A stretch of DNA of 64,000 bases from contig CAVQKF010000005.1 in assembly GCA_963712955.1 (NCBI GenBank), positions 124,001-188,000 of the forward strand, written 5' to 3'. How positions within the stretch are numbered: position 1 is the stretch's first letter; the number at the start of each line of letters is the position of its first letter. This DNA is from DATFVJ01 sp963712955. GTDB lineage: Bacteria; Actinomycetota; Actinomycetes; Streptosporangiales; Streptosporangiaceae. A program made the translations under genes and the position numbers. Below are positions 20,585 to 29,766 of this stretch, piece by piece. The notes under the pieces were generated by a model, which was given only the letters and a program-made list of their open reading frames with translations, ran no database searches and was not told the DNA's origin.

Positions 20585-20644
20585 CGGAGGTCCTCGGCGA
20601 CGGATCGATCTTGGTAGATTCCCGTCTTACCGGACCTCCGTTGC
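20581..20644 (-). promoter_or_regulatory. Hairpin over transposase start (anti-readthrough control)
   Basis: Perfect 13-bp inverted repeat GCAACGGAGGTCC (20581-20593) / GGACCTCCGTTGC (20632-20644). In leftward transcripts coming from outside the IS this would hide the TTG start and its purine-rich site. IS10/IS50-type elements use such hairpins to block translation from readthrough transcripts. The role here is inferred from position. Confidence 0.6.
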
Positions 20645-20711
20645 TTTGCCGCGACGACACGCCCACAAGGGTGCTTGACCGCCGTGCGCGGTCCTTAACT
20701 CCCCGGCATTG

Positions 20712-20721
20712 ACGATAGAGG
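20712..20721. repeat. Right target-site duplication of IS4-family element
   Basis: ACGATAGAGG, exact copy of 19128-19137. The RT frame continues directly from it as GAG GGG TCA CCG CAG. Confidence 0.93.
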
Positions 20722-21424
20722 GGTCACCGCAGGGGGCATCGGTTTCACCGTTGCTCGCTAACGTCTACCTCCACTACGTGTTCGACCGGTGGGCCAGGCA
20801 GTGGAGACATCGGCACGCCAGAGGCGACATGGTCGTCGTGAGGTTCGCCGATGACTTCGTTGCCGGGTTCCAGCACCTTGGTGATGCGAAGCAGTTCCTG
20901 AGGGACCTTCGTGAGCGATTTGCGAAGTTCAACCTGGAGTTGCATCCGGAGAAGACCCGCCTCATCGAGTTCGGGCGCTTCGCGGCCCAGCATCGGTCGG
21001 AGCGGGGCCTTCCCAAACCGGAGACGTTCGACTTCCTCGGCTTCACGCACCTCTGCGGGAAGACGAGGGACGGGCGCTTCTGGCTCCGGCGCATCACCAT
21101 CCAACGCCGGATGCGGGCGAAGCTCAAGCGGGTGAAAACCGAGCTCAAGCGACGCCGGCACCTGCCCGTCCCCGAGCAGGGGCGCTGGCTGGCAAGCGTG
21201 GTGCGGGGTCATCTCGCCTACTACGCCGTGCCAGGCAACATCGACGCTGTGGGGACCTTCCACCGCCAGGCGGGCCGCTACTGGCTGCGTGCACTTCGCT
21301 GCCGGAGCCAGCGGCACCGCCTGACCTGGCAGAGGATGAGTCGCCTCATCGACCGATGGCTGCCGCCTGTCCGCATCGTGCATCCCCAACCCAGCGTGCG
21401 CTTCGACGCCAGGACCTGAGGCAG

Positions 21425-21497
21425 GAGCCCGATGCGGTAGTTCCGCACGTCGGGATCTGTCCGGGGGGCCGCCCGCAAGGGCGGTCCCTACCGGGAT
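21425..21497 (+). ncRNA. Group II intron domains V and VI (copy 1)
   Basis: Domain V spans 21425-21457: GAGCCCGATGCGG, loop TAGT, then TCCGCACGTCGGGATC on the return strand, including the conserved AGC catalytic triad. Domain VI follows as GGGGGGCCGCCCGCAAGGGC and ends with GGTCCCTACCG. It lies immediately after the RT stop, the normal layout. The second copy has the same arrangement at 22467-22531. Confidence 0.8.
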
Positions 21498-22482
21498 AGG
21501 AGGACTTCCTCGGCTTCTCCTACAGGTTCCGGCCGGGGCGCAAGCCCCACGACGCACTCGATGCGCTGGCGGTCGGGATCGAAAAGAGGAAGGTGAACTG
21601 GATACTCGACGCGGACATCCGTGGCTTCTACGACGCCATCGACCACGAGTGGCTCCGCAGGTTCGTCGAGCATCGGATCGCGGATAAGCGGGTCCTGCGG
21701 CTCATCCAGAAATGGCTGAACGCGGGAGTGATCGAGGACGGGTCGTGGTCGGCAAGCGAGGAGGGAGCCCCGCAAGGGGCCAGCGCATCCCCCCTGCTCG
21801 CCAACGTCTACCTGCACTACGTCTTTGATCTGTGGGCCCGGCACTGGCGGAACCGGCAAGCTCATGGTGATGTGATCATCGTGCGTTTCGCCGACGACAT
21901 TGTTGTCGGTTTCAGCATCGTTCTGACGCCGAGCGGTTCCATGCGGACCTGGTGGAGCGTTTCGCCAGGTTCTGCCTGGAGCTCAACGCCGAGAAGACCC
22001 GCCTGGTCGAGTTCGGGCGGTTCGCCGCCGAAAACCGCAGGCGGCGGGGCCTCGGCCGGCCCGAGACGTTCGCATTCCTCGGCTTCACGCACATGTGCGG
22101 GAAGACCCGGGCGGGACGGTTCGCGCTGCGGCGCAAGACGATCGCGAAGAGAATGGCGGCCAAGCTGCGCGAGGTGCACACCTTGCTCATGCGACGGCGT
22201 CATTGGCCCATCCCAGAGCAGGGACAGTGGCTGGGCAGCGTGGTGCGCGGGCACACCGCCTACTACGCGGTTCCCGGCAACATCCATGCCGTGTCGGCAT
22301 TCCGCAAACAGGTCACGCGGCACTGGGGCCGGGCGCTGCGGCGCCGCAGCCAGCGCCACCGGGTGACCTGGGAGCGGATGGGCCGGCTCGAAGCACGGTG
22401 GCTCCCTGCCACCCGCATCACGCATCCCTGGCCGAACGTCCGATTCGACGCCCGTACCCGAGGTAGGAGCCCAGTGCGCTAG
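21498..22482 (+). pseudogene. Truncated and frameshifted group II intron RT (copy 2)
   Basis: Reading from 21498 gives FLGFSYRFRPGRKPHDALDA, DADIRGFYDAIDHEWL, GAPQGASASPLLANVYLHYV and VRFADDIVVGF. The frame then breaks near 21913, where one base is missing relative to the copy-1-like GFQH codons. In the next frame it continues ERFARFCLELNAEKTRLVEF, FLGFTHMCGKTRAGRF and GHTAYYAVPGNIHAV to the stop at 22482. With no N-terminus and a frameshift in the palm region, it cannot be active. Confidence 0.88.
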
Positions 22483-22531
22483 CAGTGCTCGCTGGGATCT
22501 GTGCGGGGGGCCGCCCGCAAGGGCGGTCCCT
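21498..22531 (+). mobile_element. 5'-truncated second group II intron copy
   Basis: The copy begins abruptly at the codons for EDFLGFSY of the RT, directly against the 3' end of copy 1, and runs to its own domain V (22467-22499) and VI, ending GGTCCCTACCGCG near 22531. The 5' ribozyme and RT N-terminus are missing. It differs from copy 1 at many positions, so it is a diverged relative and not a recent duplicate. Confidence 0.75.
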
Positions 22532-22658
22532 ACCGCGAATCCTGTTTGTGGATAACCGGGTGGCCGGGTTTCTTGCTGTGGATAGCCGGATACCCGGCCC
22601 GTTTGGTCGCTAGAATGTTCGTATTGCCACCGTCTAGCTGCCCGGGGAGGTGAACCAC

Positions 22659-25402
22659 ATGCCCATATCCGCCACGCCCGCGCCTGCACCCGGGCCCGCG
22701 CCCGCGCCTGCACCTGCACCCGCGCCTGCGCCTGCAACCGGGCCTGTGCCTGGGGCGGTGCCGGTGGCTGGGGCTGTGCCGGTGGCTGCCGCGGCGGCCG
22801 GGGGCGGGGGGAGCGGGGTGGCGTGGCGGCGTGGCGGGCGGGATGAGGAAACCTGGCAGGCTGCGGTGCTGGCGGAGGAGCTGGCGGCGCTTGGTCCGGC
22901 GGAGCCGCCGGCCGAGGAGGAGCTGTGGGGGTGTGCGCCGGATCCGTGGGCCGATCCGCCCGGTGACGCCGAGGCCGATGTGCCCGGGCAGGTGTGGGCC
23001 GCCTGGGCGGCGGAGCAGGCGGCGGCGGAGCAGGCGGCGGCGCCGGGGCTGTTTGCGGCCGGGATGGTGCGGGGTACCGGCACCGGGGCGGGCAGCGGGT
23101 TTTGTGACGGCGGCGCGCTGGATGTGCTGGAGCCGGGGGTGGTGCTGGCCGGGTTCGCCGCCGACGTGTGGGCCGGGGGGCTGGGCAGGCCATCCGATGA
23201 TGAGCTGATCGGGGTGCTGCGGGCGTGGCGGCGGCTGTCGTCGTGGGCGGCCGCCGGTGAGTTCGCGGCGGTGGCCGAGCTGGCCGCGCGCCGCGAATCC
23301 GGCGCCGGCTGCGGCCTGCGTTTGGCTCCGGGTGACTGTGTGGCCGATGAGCTGGCGTGCGCGTTGACGCTGACCCGGCGCGGCGCGGAGAAGCTGGCCG
23401 ACCGGGCGGCGCGGCTGGCCCGGCTGCCGGTGACCGCGGCGGTGCTGGCGCGGGGCCGGATCGACGTGCCCCGGGCGCTGGCGATCATCGATGGGCTGGA
23501 CGGCGCCGGCCCGGGGTGGCCGCCGCGGTGGAGGCCAGGGTGCTGGCCAAAGCCCCCGGCCAGACCAGCGGCGAGCTGCGCGCCGCGGTGCGCCGGGCGG
23601 TTGCTGCGGCCGACCCCGGCGCCGACCGGGCGCGGCGCGAGGAGGCGCAAAAAGACGCCCGGGTCGAGCTGTGGGACGAGCCGGCCGGGACCAGGGCACT
23701 GGCCGGGCGTGACCTGCCCCCGGCCGGGGTGCTCGCCGCCGACAAGCGGATCTCCGCGATCGCCGCCGAGCTGAAGAACGCCGGCGTCGGCGGCAGCCTG
23801 GACCTGCTGCGGGCCAGGGTGTACCTGGCGCTGCTGGCCGGCCAGCCACTGGACGCCCTGCTCCCCCCGCCCGGTGGCAGCACCGGGCCCGGTGACAGCG
23901 CCCAGACCGCCGACACCGCCCAGCCCGGCGACGGCACCCCGTCCGGTGGCAGCACCCCGACCGGTGGCAGCGGCGAGCCCGGTGACGGCGGCGAGCCCGG
24001 TGACGGCACCCCGGCTGGTGACAGCGGCCAGCCCGGCGGCAGCGCCCAGCCCGGCGACGCCGCCCCGCCCACCGGAACGCACGTTCCCGGTGACGGCGCC
24101 CGGCCCGGCGACAGCGCCCAGCCCGGTGACGGCGCGCAGCCTGCTGACAGCGCCCAGCCCGGTGACGGCGCGCAGCCTGCTGATAGCGCCCAGCCTGGTG
24201 ACAGCGCCCAGCCTGGTGACAGCGCCCAGCCTGGTGACAGCGCCCAGCCTGGTGAGGGCGCCCCGCGAGGTGATAGCGCCCAGGCTGGTGAGGGCGCCCC
24301 GCGAGGTGATAGTGGCCCGCCTGGTGACGGCGCCTGGGCCGGCGGCACCGCTCGCGCCGATGCGCCCGCCCCCGTCCCTGGCGGCGGCGCTGGGAGCGGT
24401 GCCGGTGCTGGGAGTGGTGCCGGTGCTAAGGGCGGGGCGGATGCTGGGAGTGAGGGCGGTGCTGGGGGCGGGGCGGATGCTGCTGGCGGGGCCGGGACGG
24501 ATGCCGGTGCTGGGGCCGCTCCCGCCAGTGCCGTCGGATCTGGCGCGGGCACGGGGGTGGCGGGGCAGCCGGTCCCGGCTGGGCTGCGCCGCGCCGCGGC
24601 GCCGGCGCCGTTGGGCGTGGCCCCCGGGCCGGCCGGGACCGGCTGGGGCGATCTTGACCTCGGGCGGCTGGCGGGCTCGGTGAACCTGACCGTGCCGCTG
24701 GCGACGCTGCTGGACCTGGACGGCCCGCCGGGCGAGGTGGCCGGGTTCGGCCCGGTCGACGCCGGCACCACCCGGGCCCTCGCCGCAGCCGCCGCCCGCC
24801 ACCCGGCCACCCGCTGGTGCGTGACCGTGACCGACGAGGCCGGGCGGGTGATCGGGCACGGCTGCCGCCGCCGCGAACACACTCACCCCGGCGACGCTCC
24901 CCCAGGTGGCGCTCCCCCCGGTGACGGTCCCCCCGGCGGCGCTCCCCCCGGCGGCGCTCCCCCCGGTGGCGGTCCCCCCGGTGGCGGTCCCCCCGGTTGC
25001 GGTCCCCCCGGTAACGGTCCAGGCGGTGGCGCTGCCTGCGGTGACGGGGCGCCGGGCAGCCGGGCCCTGCTGATCAAGATCGATCCGCTGGCCGTCGGGT
25101 GCTGCGCCCACGACCGGGAGACGGCCGGCGACCAGCTGACCCCGCGGCTGCGGCACCTGATCGAAATCCGGGACCGGACCTGCACGTTCCCCGGCTGCCG
25201 GCGGCCCGCCACGCGGTGCGACAAAGATCACACCCTGGCCTACGATCAGGGCGGCCGGACCTGTGAATGCAACATCTCCCCGCTCTGCCGCGCCCATCAC
25301 AAGGTCAAACAGGCCCAGGGCTGGCACCTTGAGCAACCCGCGCCCGGGGTCCTGGTGTGGACCACCCCCGCCGGCCGGAGATACACCACCGGCCAGCCAT
25401 GA
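22659..25402 (+). pseudogene. DUF222 / HNH endonuclease, frameshifted and repeat-laden
   Basis: ATG at 22659 follows GGGGAGG. The first part has a Pro-Ala repeat head (residues about 8-50), then DUF222 (LRAWRRLSSWAAAGEFAAVAELAARRE, AIIDGLDGAG). At about 23515 a run of four Gs shifts the frame; one more G would restore VAAAVEARVLAKAPGQ. The rest includes GDSAQP 18-bp repeats (23870-24330), PPGG repeats (24890-25060) and a C-terminal HNH domain CTFPGCRRPATRCDKDHTLA...LCRAHHKVKQ. DUF222-HNH (13E12-like) proteins are multicopy in Actinobacteria. Either a pseudogene or a sequencing slip; the intact rest argues for caution. Confidence 0.8.
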
Positions 25403-25617
25403 CAACCCCTCAGCGCAAAGGCCCCGCGGGACGCGGGTTTGCTTGTAGTGCTGTACAGGCCCGCGCCGGATGTGCTTAGTGGTGTGTCGTATACGGAGTT
25501 CTTCCCGGCGACCGAGCGCACCCCGGCGCCTACGCTCCGTGTCCTGCGCCACCGCAGCGTGTCCGGGCCTCGGCGGGTCTGCGGGCGAATCCACTAACCA
25601 CTCTGCATACTCTCCGT

Positions 25618-26370
25618 ATGGATCCGAACGGGCCGCGTGATAATCCATGGCCAGATCAGCCAGACACGTACTGGCGGCGCCGAGTTTTCGCCCTTGCGGC
25701 CGGTCTCGGTGTGCTCGGGCTGCTTGCATGGGCATTTTCCGGTGCACTCGGTGGTGCGAAGCCGGTGCCGCAGACCACAGTCAGCCCGACCTCGGCTGCC
25801 GCGCAGCAGGCCGTCGCGTCCTCGAGCGCGTCGGCCGTGACGTCAAGCACAACGCCGTCCGCGAACGCTTCGGGCGCCGGTACGACCGCACCGTCCCGTA
25901 AGCCGCCCGGGGCCATGCCCGCGCGCCCGGGCGCTATGGCGCACCGGCCCGCGTTCGCGATCCGGCCAGGCGGGCCCTGCGCGCCGGCCGACGTGGTGCC
26001 CAGCTTGTTCGTGAGCCAGCAGACCTATCAGCGGTGGGTGAACCCGCAGTTCTCGATTTACCTCGTCAACATCGGGTACGGCACCTGCACCTTCGATGTC
26101 GGCGCGCGGTCGCTGAGACTTGTGGTGAGATCCGGTCAGATACGGGTCTGGGGCTCCGCCGACTGTGCTCACGGCGCTTCCCCGAAGGTTGTGCATCTGC
26201 GGCGCGGCGTGCCGTTCGTCAGCTACGTCTCATGGAGCCGCCGCCGCTCCATCCCAGGTTCGGGCTCGGGCTGCGGGGCCGCCCAGCCCAAGGCAGCACC
26301 TGGCACATATTCGGCTATGGTGAACAGCGGCGCTGTCCACAGCCGGGCAGAGGTGTTCGTGCTGCGCTAG
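25618..26370 (+). CDS. Single-pass membrane protein with extracellular domain, unknown function
   Basis: The 250-residue product has a cytoplasmic Pro-rich N-terminus (NPWPDQPDTYWRRR), one membrane helix (about 24-42, VFALAAGLGVLGLLAWAFSG), a Ser/Thr/Ala-rich linker, and a C-terminal domain from about residue 110 with four or more cysteines (GGPCAPADV, GTCTFDV, SADCAHG, SGCGAAQ) that could form disulfides outside the cell. The start ATG follows a CATACT-like -10 by about 9 bases, suggesting a leaderless mRNA. It is convergent with disA. No family name is known to me. Confidence 0.65.
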   Translation: MDPNGPRDNPWPDQPDTYWRRRVFALAAGLGVLGLLAWAFSGALGGAKPVPQTTVSPTSAAAQQAVASSSASAVTSSTTPSANASGAGTTAPSRKPPGAMPARPGAMAHRPAFAIRPGGPCAPADVVPSLFVSQQTYQRWVNPQFSIYLVNIGYGTCTFDVGARSLRLVVRSGQIRVWGSADCAHGASPKVVHLRRGVPFVSYVSWSRRRSIPGSGSGCGAAQPKAAPGTYSAMVNSGAVHSRAEVFVLR

Positions 26371-26433
26371 TACCCCTGCGCCCACGCCCCGTGCGTCACC
26401 CCCGTGCGCCCTGCGCAATGCGCCCGCGCACCT

Positions 26434-26514
26434 GGGCCACGGCACCTGGGCCAGTCCGCCGCGCCACGGCACCTGGGCCAGTCCGCCGCGCCACGGCACG
26501 TGCGCCAGTCCGCC
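26434..26514. repeat. 27-bp tandem repeat between genes
   Basis: Three copies, the last diverged, of a 27-bp unit containing GCCACGGCACCTGGGCCAG. They lie between the convergent membrane-protein gene and disA, just past the disA stop. Confidence 0.85.
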
Positions 26515-26532
26515 GCGCGATCACTGCGATCC

Positions 26533-27648
26533 TCAAACGTACCGTTCGAGGATCGACGACTCGGCGAGCCTGGACAGTCCTTCGCGGACGCTGCGCGCCC
26601 GCGCCTCGCCGACGCCACCAACCGATTGCAGGTCGCCGACGCTCGCGGCAAGGAGCTTCTGCAGCTCGCCGAAGTGCTCCACCAGCCGCTCCATGACCAG
26701 GCTGGGCAGCCGCGGCACCTTGGCGAGTAGCCGGTAGCCCTTCGGGCTCAGCGGGCAGTCGAGCATGTCCGGGCCCCTGAATCCCAGGACCTCCGCTACC
26801 GTCGTCAGGTCAACAAGCTCTGTCGCCGCGAGCTGGTCGAGCTCAGTGAGCACACTTGCCGTCCTCGAAAGGCTCGGGCTTCCCGTGCCCGGCAGGTAAT
26901 CCCGCACAACCAGCTCACGCTCTGCGCTCACGCCTGAGACGAGCTCGTCAAGCTGGAGCGCGAGCAGCCGGCCGTCGGTGCCGAGCTCGACGACGTATCC
27001 CTCGATCTCGTCAGCGATCTTGCGGACCATTTCGAGGCGCTGCGCGACCGCGCTGACATCCCGCACCGTCGCGAGGTCCTCGATCTCGAGCGCGGAAAGG
27101 GTCCCAGATACCTCGTCGAGCCTAAGCTTGTATCGCTCCAGGGTTGCGAGCGCCTGATTGGCGCGGGAAAGGATCGCGGCCGAGCCCTCGAGCACGTATC
27201 GCACACCGTCCACGTAGAGCGCGATGATCTGCATGGACTTGCTCACCGAGATCACCGGATGCCCGGTCTGCCTGGCAACCCGCTCGGCTGTGCGGTGCCG
27301 GGTGCCGGACTCGTCGGTCGGGATCGTGGGATCTGGCACGAGGTGGACGGCCGCCCGCACGATACTGCGGTTCGCGTCACCGAGCACGATCGCGCCATCC
27401 ATCTTGGCGAGCTCGCGGAGACGTGTGGCGGAGAACTCAACCTCGAACTCGAAACCCCCGGTGCACAGGGCCTCGACCGTAGGGTCGTTCCCGAGCACGA
27501 TCAAGGCGCCGGTGTTGCCGCGCAGGATGCGTTCAAGCCCGTCCCGTAGCGCCGTTCCCGGCGCCACGGCGGCAAGGGCTGCTCTGCGCCGCTCGTCTCT
27601 GCTCTTGACGGTGCCGCCTTTGTCGGTGCCCTTGTCGATTGCTGGCAC
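26533..27648 (-). CDS. disA: DNA integrity scanning protein DisA, diadenylate cyclase
   Basis: The 371-residue protein makes c-di-AMP from two ATP. The DAC domain has the DGA motif in AKMDGAIVLG (84-86) and RHR in GTRHRTAER (117-119). A helical spine follows, then a C-terminal helix-hairpin-helix that binds branched DNA (SVGDLQSVGGVGEARARSVR). GTG at 27648 is the best family-like start; an earlier start at 27738 would add 30 residues not typical of the family. It lies downstream of radA, same strand, with only tandem repeats between. RadA is known to restrain DisA activity, so the pairing is functional. Confidence 0.94.
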   Translation of the reverse strand: MPAIDKGTDKGGTVKSRDERRRAALAAVAPGTALRDGLERILRGNTGALIVLGNDPTVEALCTGGFEFEVEFSATRLRELAKMDGAIVLGDANRSIVRAAVHLVPDPTIPTDESGTRHRTAERVARQTGHPVISVSKSMQIIALYVDGVRYVLEGSAAILSRANQALATLERYKLRLDEVSGTLSALEIEDLATVRDVSAVAQRLEMVRKIADEIEGYVVELGTDGRLLALQLDELVSGVSAERELVVRDYLPGTGSPSLSRTASVLTELDQLAATELVDLTTVAEVLGFRGPDMLDCPLSPKGYRLLAKVPRLPSLVMERLVEHFGELQKLLAASVGDLQSVGGVGEARARSVREGLSRLAESSILERYV

Positions 27649-27763
27649 GAGACCCCCGGAGGTCGCTAGTCGGGGTAAGTCTAGCGGCGCAAACGCCGAC
27701 GGGCTGCGGGAGCCTCGGCCGGCGCCGTTTCTGGGCACAAGCCAATGGCCACCCGACCTCTTA

Positions 27764-27986
27764 ACCAGCCAGCGCGGCCGTGATCGCCCTACCCGGCCAG
27801 CGCGGCCGTGATCGCCCTACCCGGCCAGCGGGACTGTGATCGCCCTACCCGGCCAGCGCGGCCGTGATCGCCCTACCCGGCCAGCGGGACTGTGATCGCC
27901 CTACCCGGCCAGCGCGGCCGTGATCGCCCTACCCGGCCAGCGCGGCCGTGATCGCCCTACCCAGCCAGTGCGGCCGTGATCGCCTC
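27764..27986. repeat. 28-bp tandem array carrying copies of the radA stop region
   Basis: Eight head-to-tail copies: one of 27 bases at 27764-27790 and seven of 28 bases from 27791. The last copy (27959-27986) is the real 3' end of radA. Each unit, read leftward, encodes ITAALAG plus a TAG stop. Copies 3 and 5 share the variant GCGGGACTGTG. Units hold the palindrome-like GGCCAGCGCGGCC. Confidence 0.93.
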
Positions 27987-29585
27987 GCGAACATCTCTGA
28001 CCTCTTTGACGGACATGAGGCTCGTGAGGTTGTCAGGCTCGGCGGACGCGCCGGATGAGGATCGGCCGGGTGACGCCGGGCCCGCCCGCGACGCGTCGGC
28101 CAGGGGCGGGCCGGGTGAGCCCAGACTGGCGGGGGACAGACCGGCTGAGGGCAGACCGGCTGAGGACAGACCGGCTGAGGGCAGACCGGCTGAGGACAGA
28201 CCGGCTGAGGACAGACCGGCTGAGGACAGACCGGCTGAAGACAGACCGGCTGAGGACAGACCGGGTGACGGCGGGTCGGCCGAGGGCAGCCGTCCCGTCC
28301 CCGTCGGCACGATCGCAACGCGGAACCCGAGCCGCTGAGCCTCGGCCAGCCTGCGCTGAATGCCCGTCACCCTGCGCACCTCACCGGCCAGCCCGACTTC
28401 GCCGATGACCACGACGCCAGCCGGCACGCTCAGGTTGTTCACGGCACCTGCAATCGCGACCGCGAGCGCGAGATCGACCGAAGGCTCGGAGAGCCGGACG
28501 CCGCCGACGGTGGCGGCATAGACGTCGCGCCGCCCGATCTGCAGGCCCGCACGCTGCTGCAGCACGGCAAGCACCATCCCGAGCCTGGGCCCATCGAGAC
28601 CCGACGTCACCCGGCGCGGCACGTCAAGCATGCTCGCGGCGACGAGAGTCTGTACCTCGGCGACCAGCGGTCTGCGGCCCTCGAGCGTGACGGTGACACA
28701 CGTACCTGGAACCGGGTCGGCCCGCCGCGAAAGGAACAGGCCACTCGGGTCGGGCACCCCGATGAGTCCGTACTCGCCAAGGTCGAAGCAGCCGAGCTCG
28801 TCGGTCGGGCCGAACCTGTTCTTGATCGCTCGTACCATCCGCAGTTGCGAATGCTTGTCGCCCTCGAAGTGAAGCACGACGTCGACCAGGTGCTCCAGCG
28901 TGCGGGGTCCAGCGATCGAGCCTTCCTTGGTGACGTGGCCGACAAGCACCGTTGCAAGCCCGCGTGCCTTGGCGGTGTGGATGAGGGCAGCGGCGACCTC
29001 GCGTACCTGCGTTACACCACCCGGAGCGCCGCCGGATCCCTCCACGGCGATGGTCTGCACGGAATCGACGATGAGCAGTTCCGGCTTGATCTGCTCGACG
29101 TGGCCGAGAACCGCGCCAAGCCCGGTTTCCGCGGCGAGGTAGAGGTTCGGCGTCACCGCACCAATCCGGTCGGCGCGCGCCCGAACCTGCGGCGCCGACT
29201 CCTCACCGGTCACATAGAGCACCGGGCCTGAATCGGCCACCAGTGCCCCCACCTCGAGCAGCAGGGTGGACTTGCCGACCCCGGGCTCTCCGGCGAGCAG
29301 GAGTACGGCGCCAGGTACAAGCCCGCCGCCGAGCACCCGGTCGAACTCGTCCATGCCGGTCGGCCTGGCGCGCGCGGCGTCGGCGTCCACGTCGCCGATC
29401 GGCACCGCTGGCCCGCTCACCGGCCCCGGACCTGCCGAGCGCAGGCCGGCCCCCACCAGCCGCGAGATCCCGGCTTCCTCGACCGTTCCCCACGCCTCGC
29501 ACTCGCCGCATCTGCCCACCCACTTGGCCGTCTGCCAGCCGCACTCCGCGCAGCGGAACGCAGGGTATGTCGATGACTTCGCCAT
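27957..29585 (-). CDS. radA: DNA repair protein RadA (Sms) with repeat expansion
   Basis: RadA is a RecA-like helicase for branch migration in recombination. Zinc-finger Cys 12, 15, 26 and 29 (CAEC...CGEC), Walker A GEPGVGKST (99-107), LLIVDSVQT, and the RadA-specific KNRFG (255-259) are all present. The Lon-protease-like C-domain follows. Near its end, where family members have a short link, nt 28130-28290 encodes repeated SAGLS/PSAGL pentapeptides, giving a total of 542 residues versus about 460 usual. The final VREAITAALAG is duplicated downstream as the 28-bp array. ATG at 29585 matches the family start MAKSS. Confidence 0.94.
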   Translation of the reverse strand: MAKSSTYPAFRCAECGWQTAKWVGRCGECEAWGTVEEAGISRLVGAGLRSAGPGPVSGPAVPIGDVDADAARARPTGMDEFDRVLGGGLVPGAVLLLAGEPGVGKSTLLLEVGALVADSGPVLYVTGEESAPQVRARADRIGAVTPNLYLAAETGLGAVLGHVEQIKPELLIVDSVQTIAVEGSGGAPGGVTQVREVAAALIHTAKARGLATVLVGHVTKEGSIAGPRTLEHLVDVVLHFEGDKHSQLRMVRAIKNRFGPTDELGCFDLGEYGLIGVPDPSGLFLSRRADPVPGTCVTVTLEGRRPLVAEVQTLVAASMLDVPRRVTSGLDGPRLGMVLAVLQQRAGLQIGRRDVYAATVGGVRLSEPSVDLALAVAIAGAVNNLSVPAGVVVIGEVGLAGEVRRVTGIQRRLAEAQRLGFRVAIVPTGTGRLPSADPPSPGLSSAGLSSAGLSSAGLSSAGLSSAGLPSAGLSSAGLPSAGLSPASLGSPGPPLADASRAGPASPGRSSSGASAEPDNLTSLMSVKEVRDVREAITAALAG

Positions 29586-29766
29586 GGCACGGAGCGTAGA
29601 GCCGGGTACCGACATTCCGGCCGGGGGCGGTCACCACCGGGCGCCGGCGTTCCGGCCGGGCGGTCGCCCGCGCACGGAGCAGCCGGCCGCATGTCATCGG
29701 GACTGCCGGCACCTGCGGACCACATAAGCTGGCCGGGACACACAGGAGTCGCCCCGGGAGGCGCAG

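Larger units (their letters stand above)
19138..20711 (-). mobile_element. IS4-family insertion sequence
   Basis: A 1574-bp IS with 19-bp terminal inverted repeats CAATGCCAGGGAGTTAAGG (19138-19156) and, on the other strand, CAATGCCGGGGAGTTAAGG (20693-20711), one mismatch. It is flanked by a perfect 10-bp duplication ACGATAGAGG and carries one DDE transposase gene read leftward. It is inserted in the intron RT gene. The intact ends and open transposase suggest recent arrival. Confidence 0.95.
15398..21419 (+). pseudogene. Group II intron reverse transcriptase/maturase, in three pieces
   Basis: The pieces 15398-15849, 18815-19137 and 20722-21419 reconstruct a 490-residue RT. In order: an N-terminal RT0/RT1 region ending KPDGRQRPLGIA; TLEDKIVQRAVVEVLNAIYE and FLGFSYGFRPGRSPHDALDA; DADISDFFSKLDH with the first catalytic Asp; SPQGASVSPLLANVYLHYV; VVVRFADDF (catalytic ADD); and the C-terminal thumb/maturase HLAYYAVPGNIDAV. 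Codon junctions are exact: AC|T across the first insertion and GAG|GGG across the second. As it stands it cannot make RT, because each piece ends at a stop inside an insertion. Confidence 0.9.
15050..21497 (+). mobile_element. Group II intron (copy 1) split by two nested insertions
   Basis: A group II intron with ribozyme 5' portion (left edge approximate), an RT/maturase gene and 3' domains V-VI ending at about 21497. Its RT gene is interrupted by a serine-recombinase element (15850-18814) and by an IS4-family IS (19138-20711). Removing both, with one copy of the IS target duplication, joins 15398-15849, 18815-19137 and 20722-21419 into one uninterrupted 1473-nt frame. This shows both insertions happened in a previously intact intron. 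Confidence 0.85.

Noticed and set aside
22634..25747. 1037-residue minus-strand frame opposite the DUF222-HNH gene
   Set aside because: Repeat-rich antisense shadow; the HNH zinc pattern and ribosome site are on the plus strand.
27764..27986. CRISPR array
   Set aside because: The repeats are head to tail with no spacers, and the last copy is coding radA sequence; no cas genes are present.
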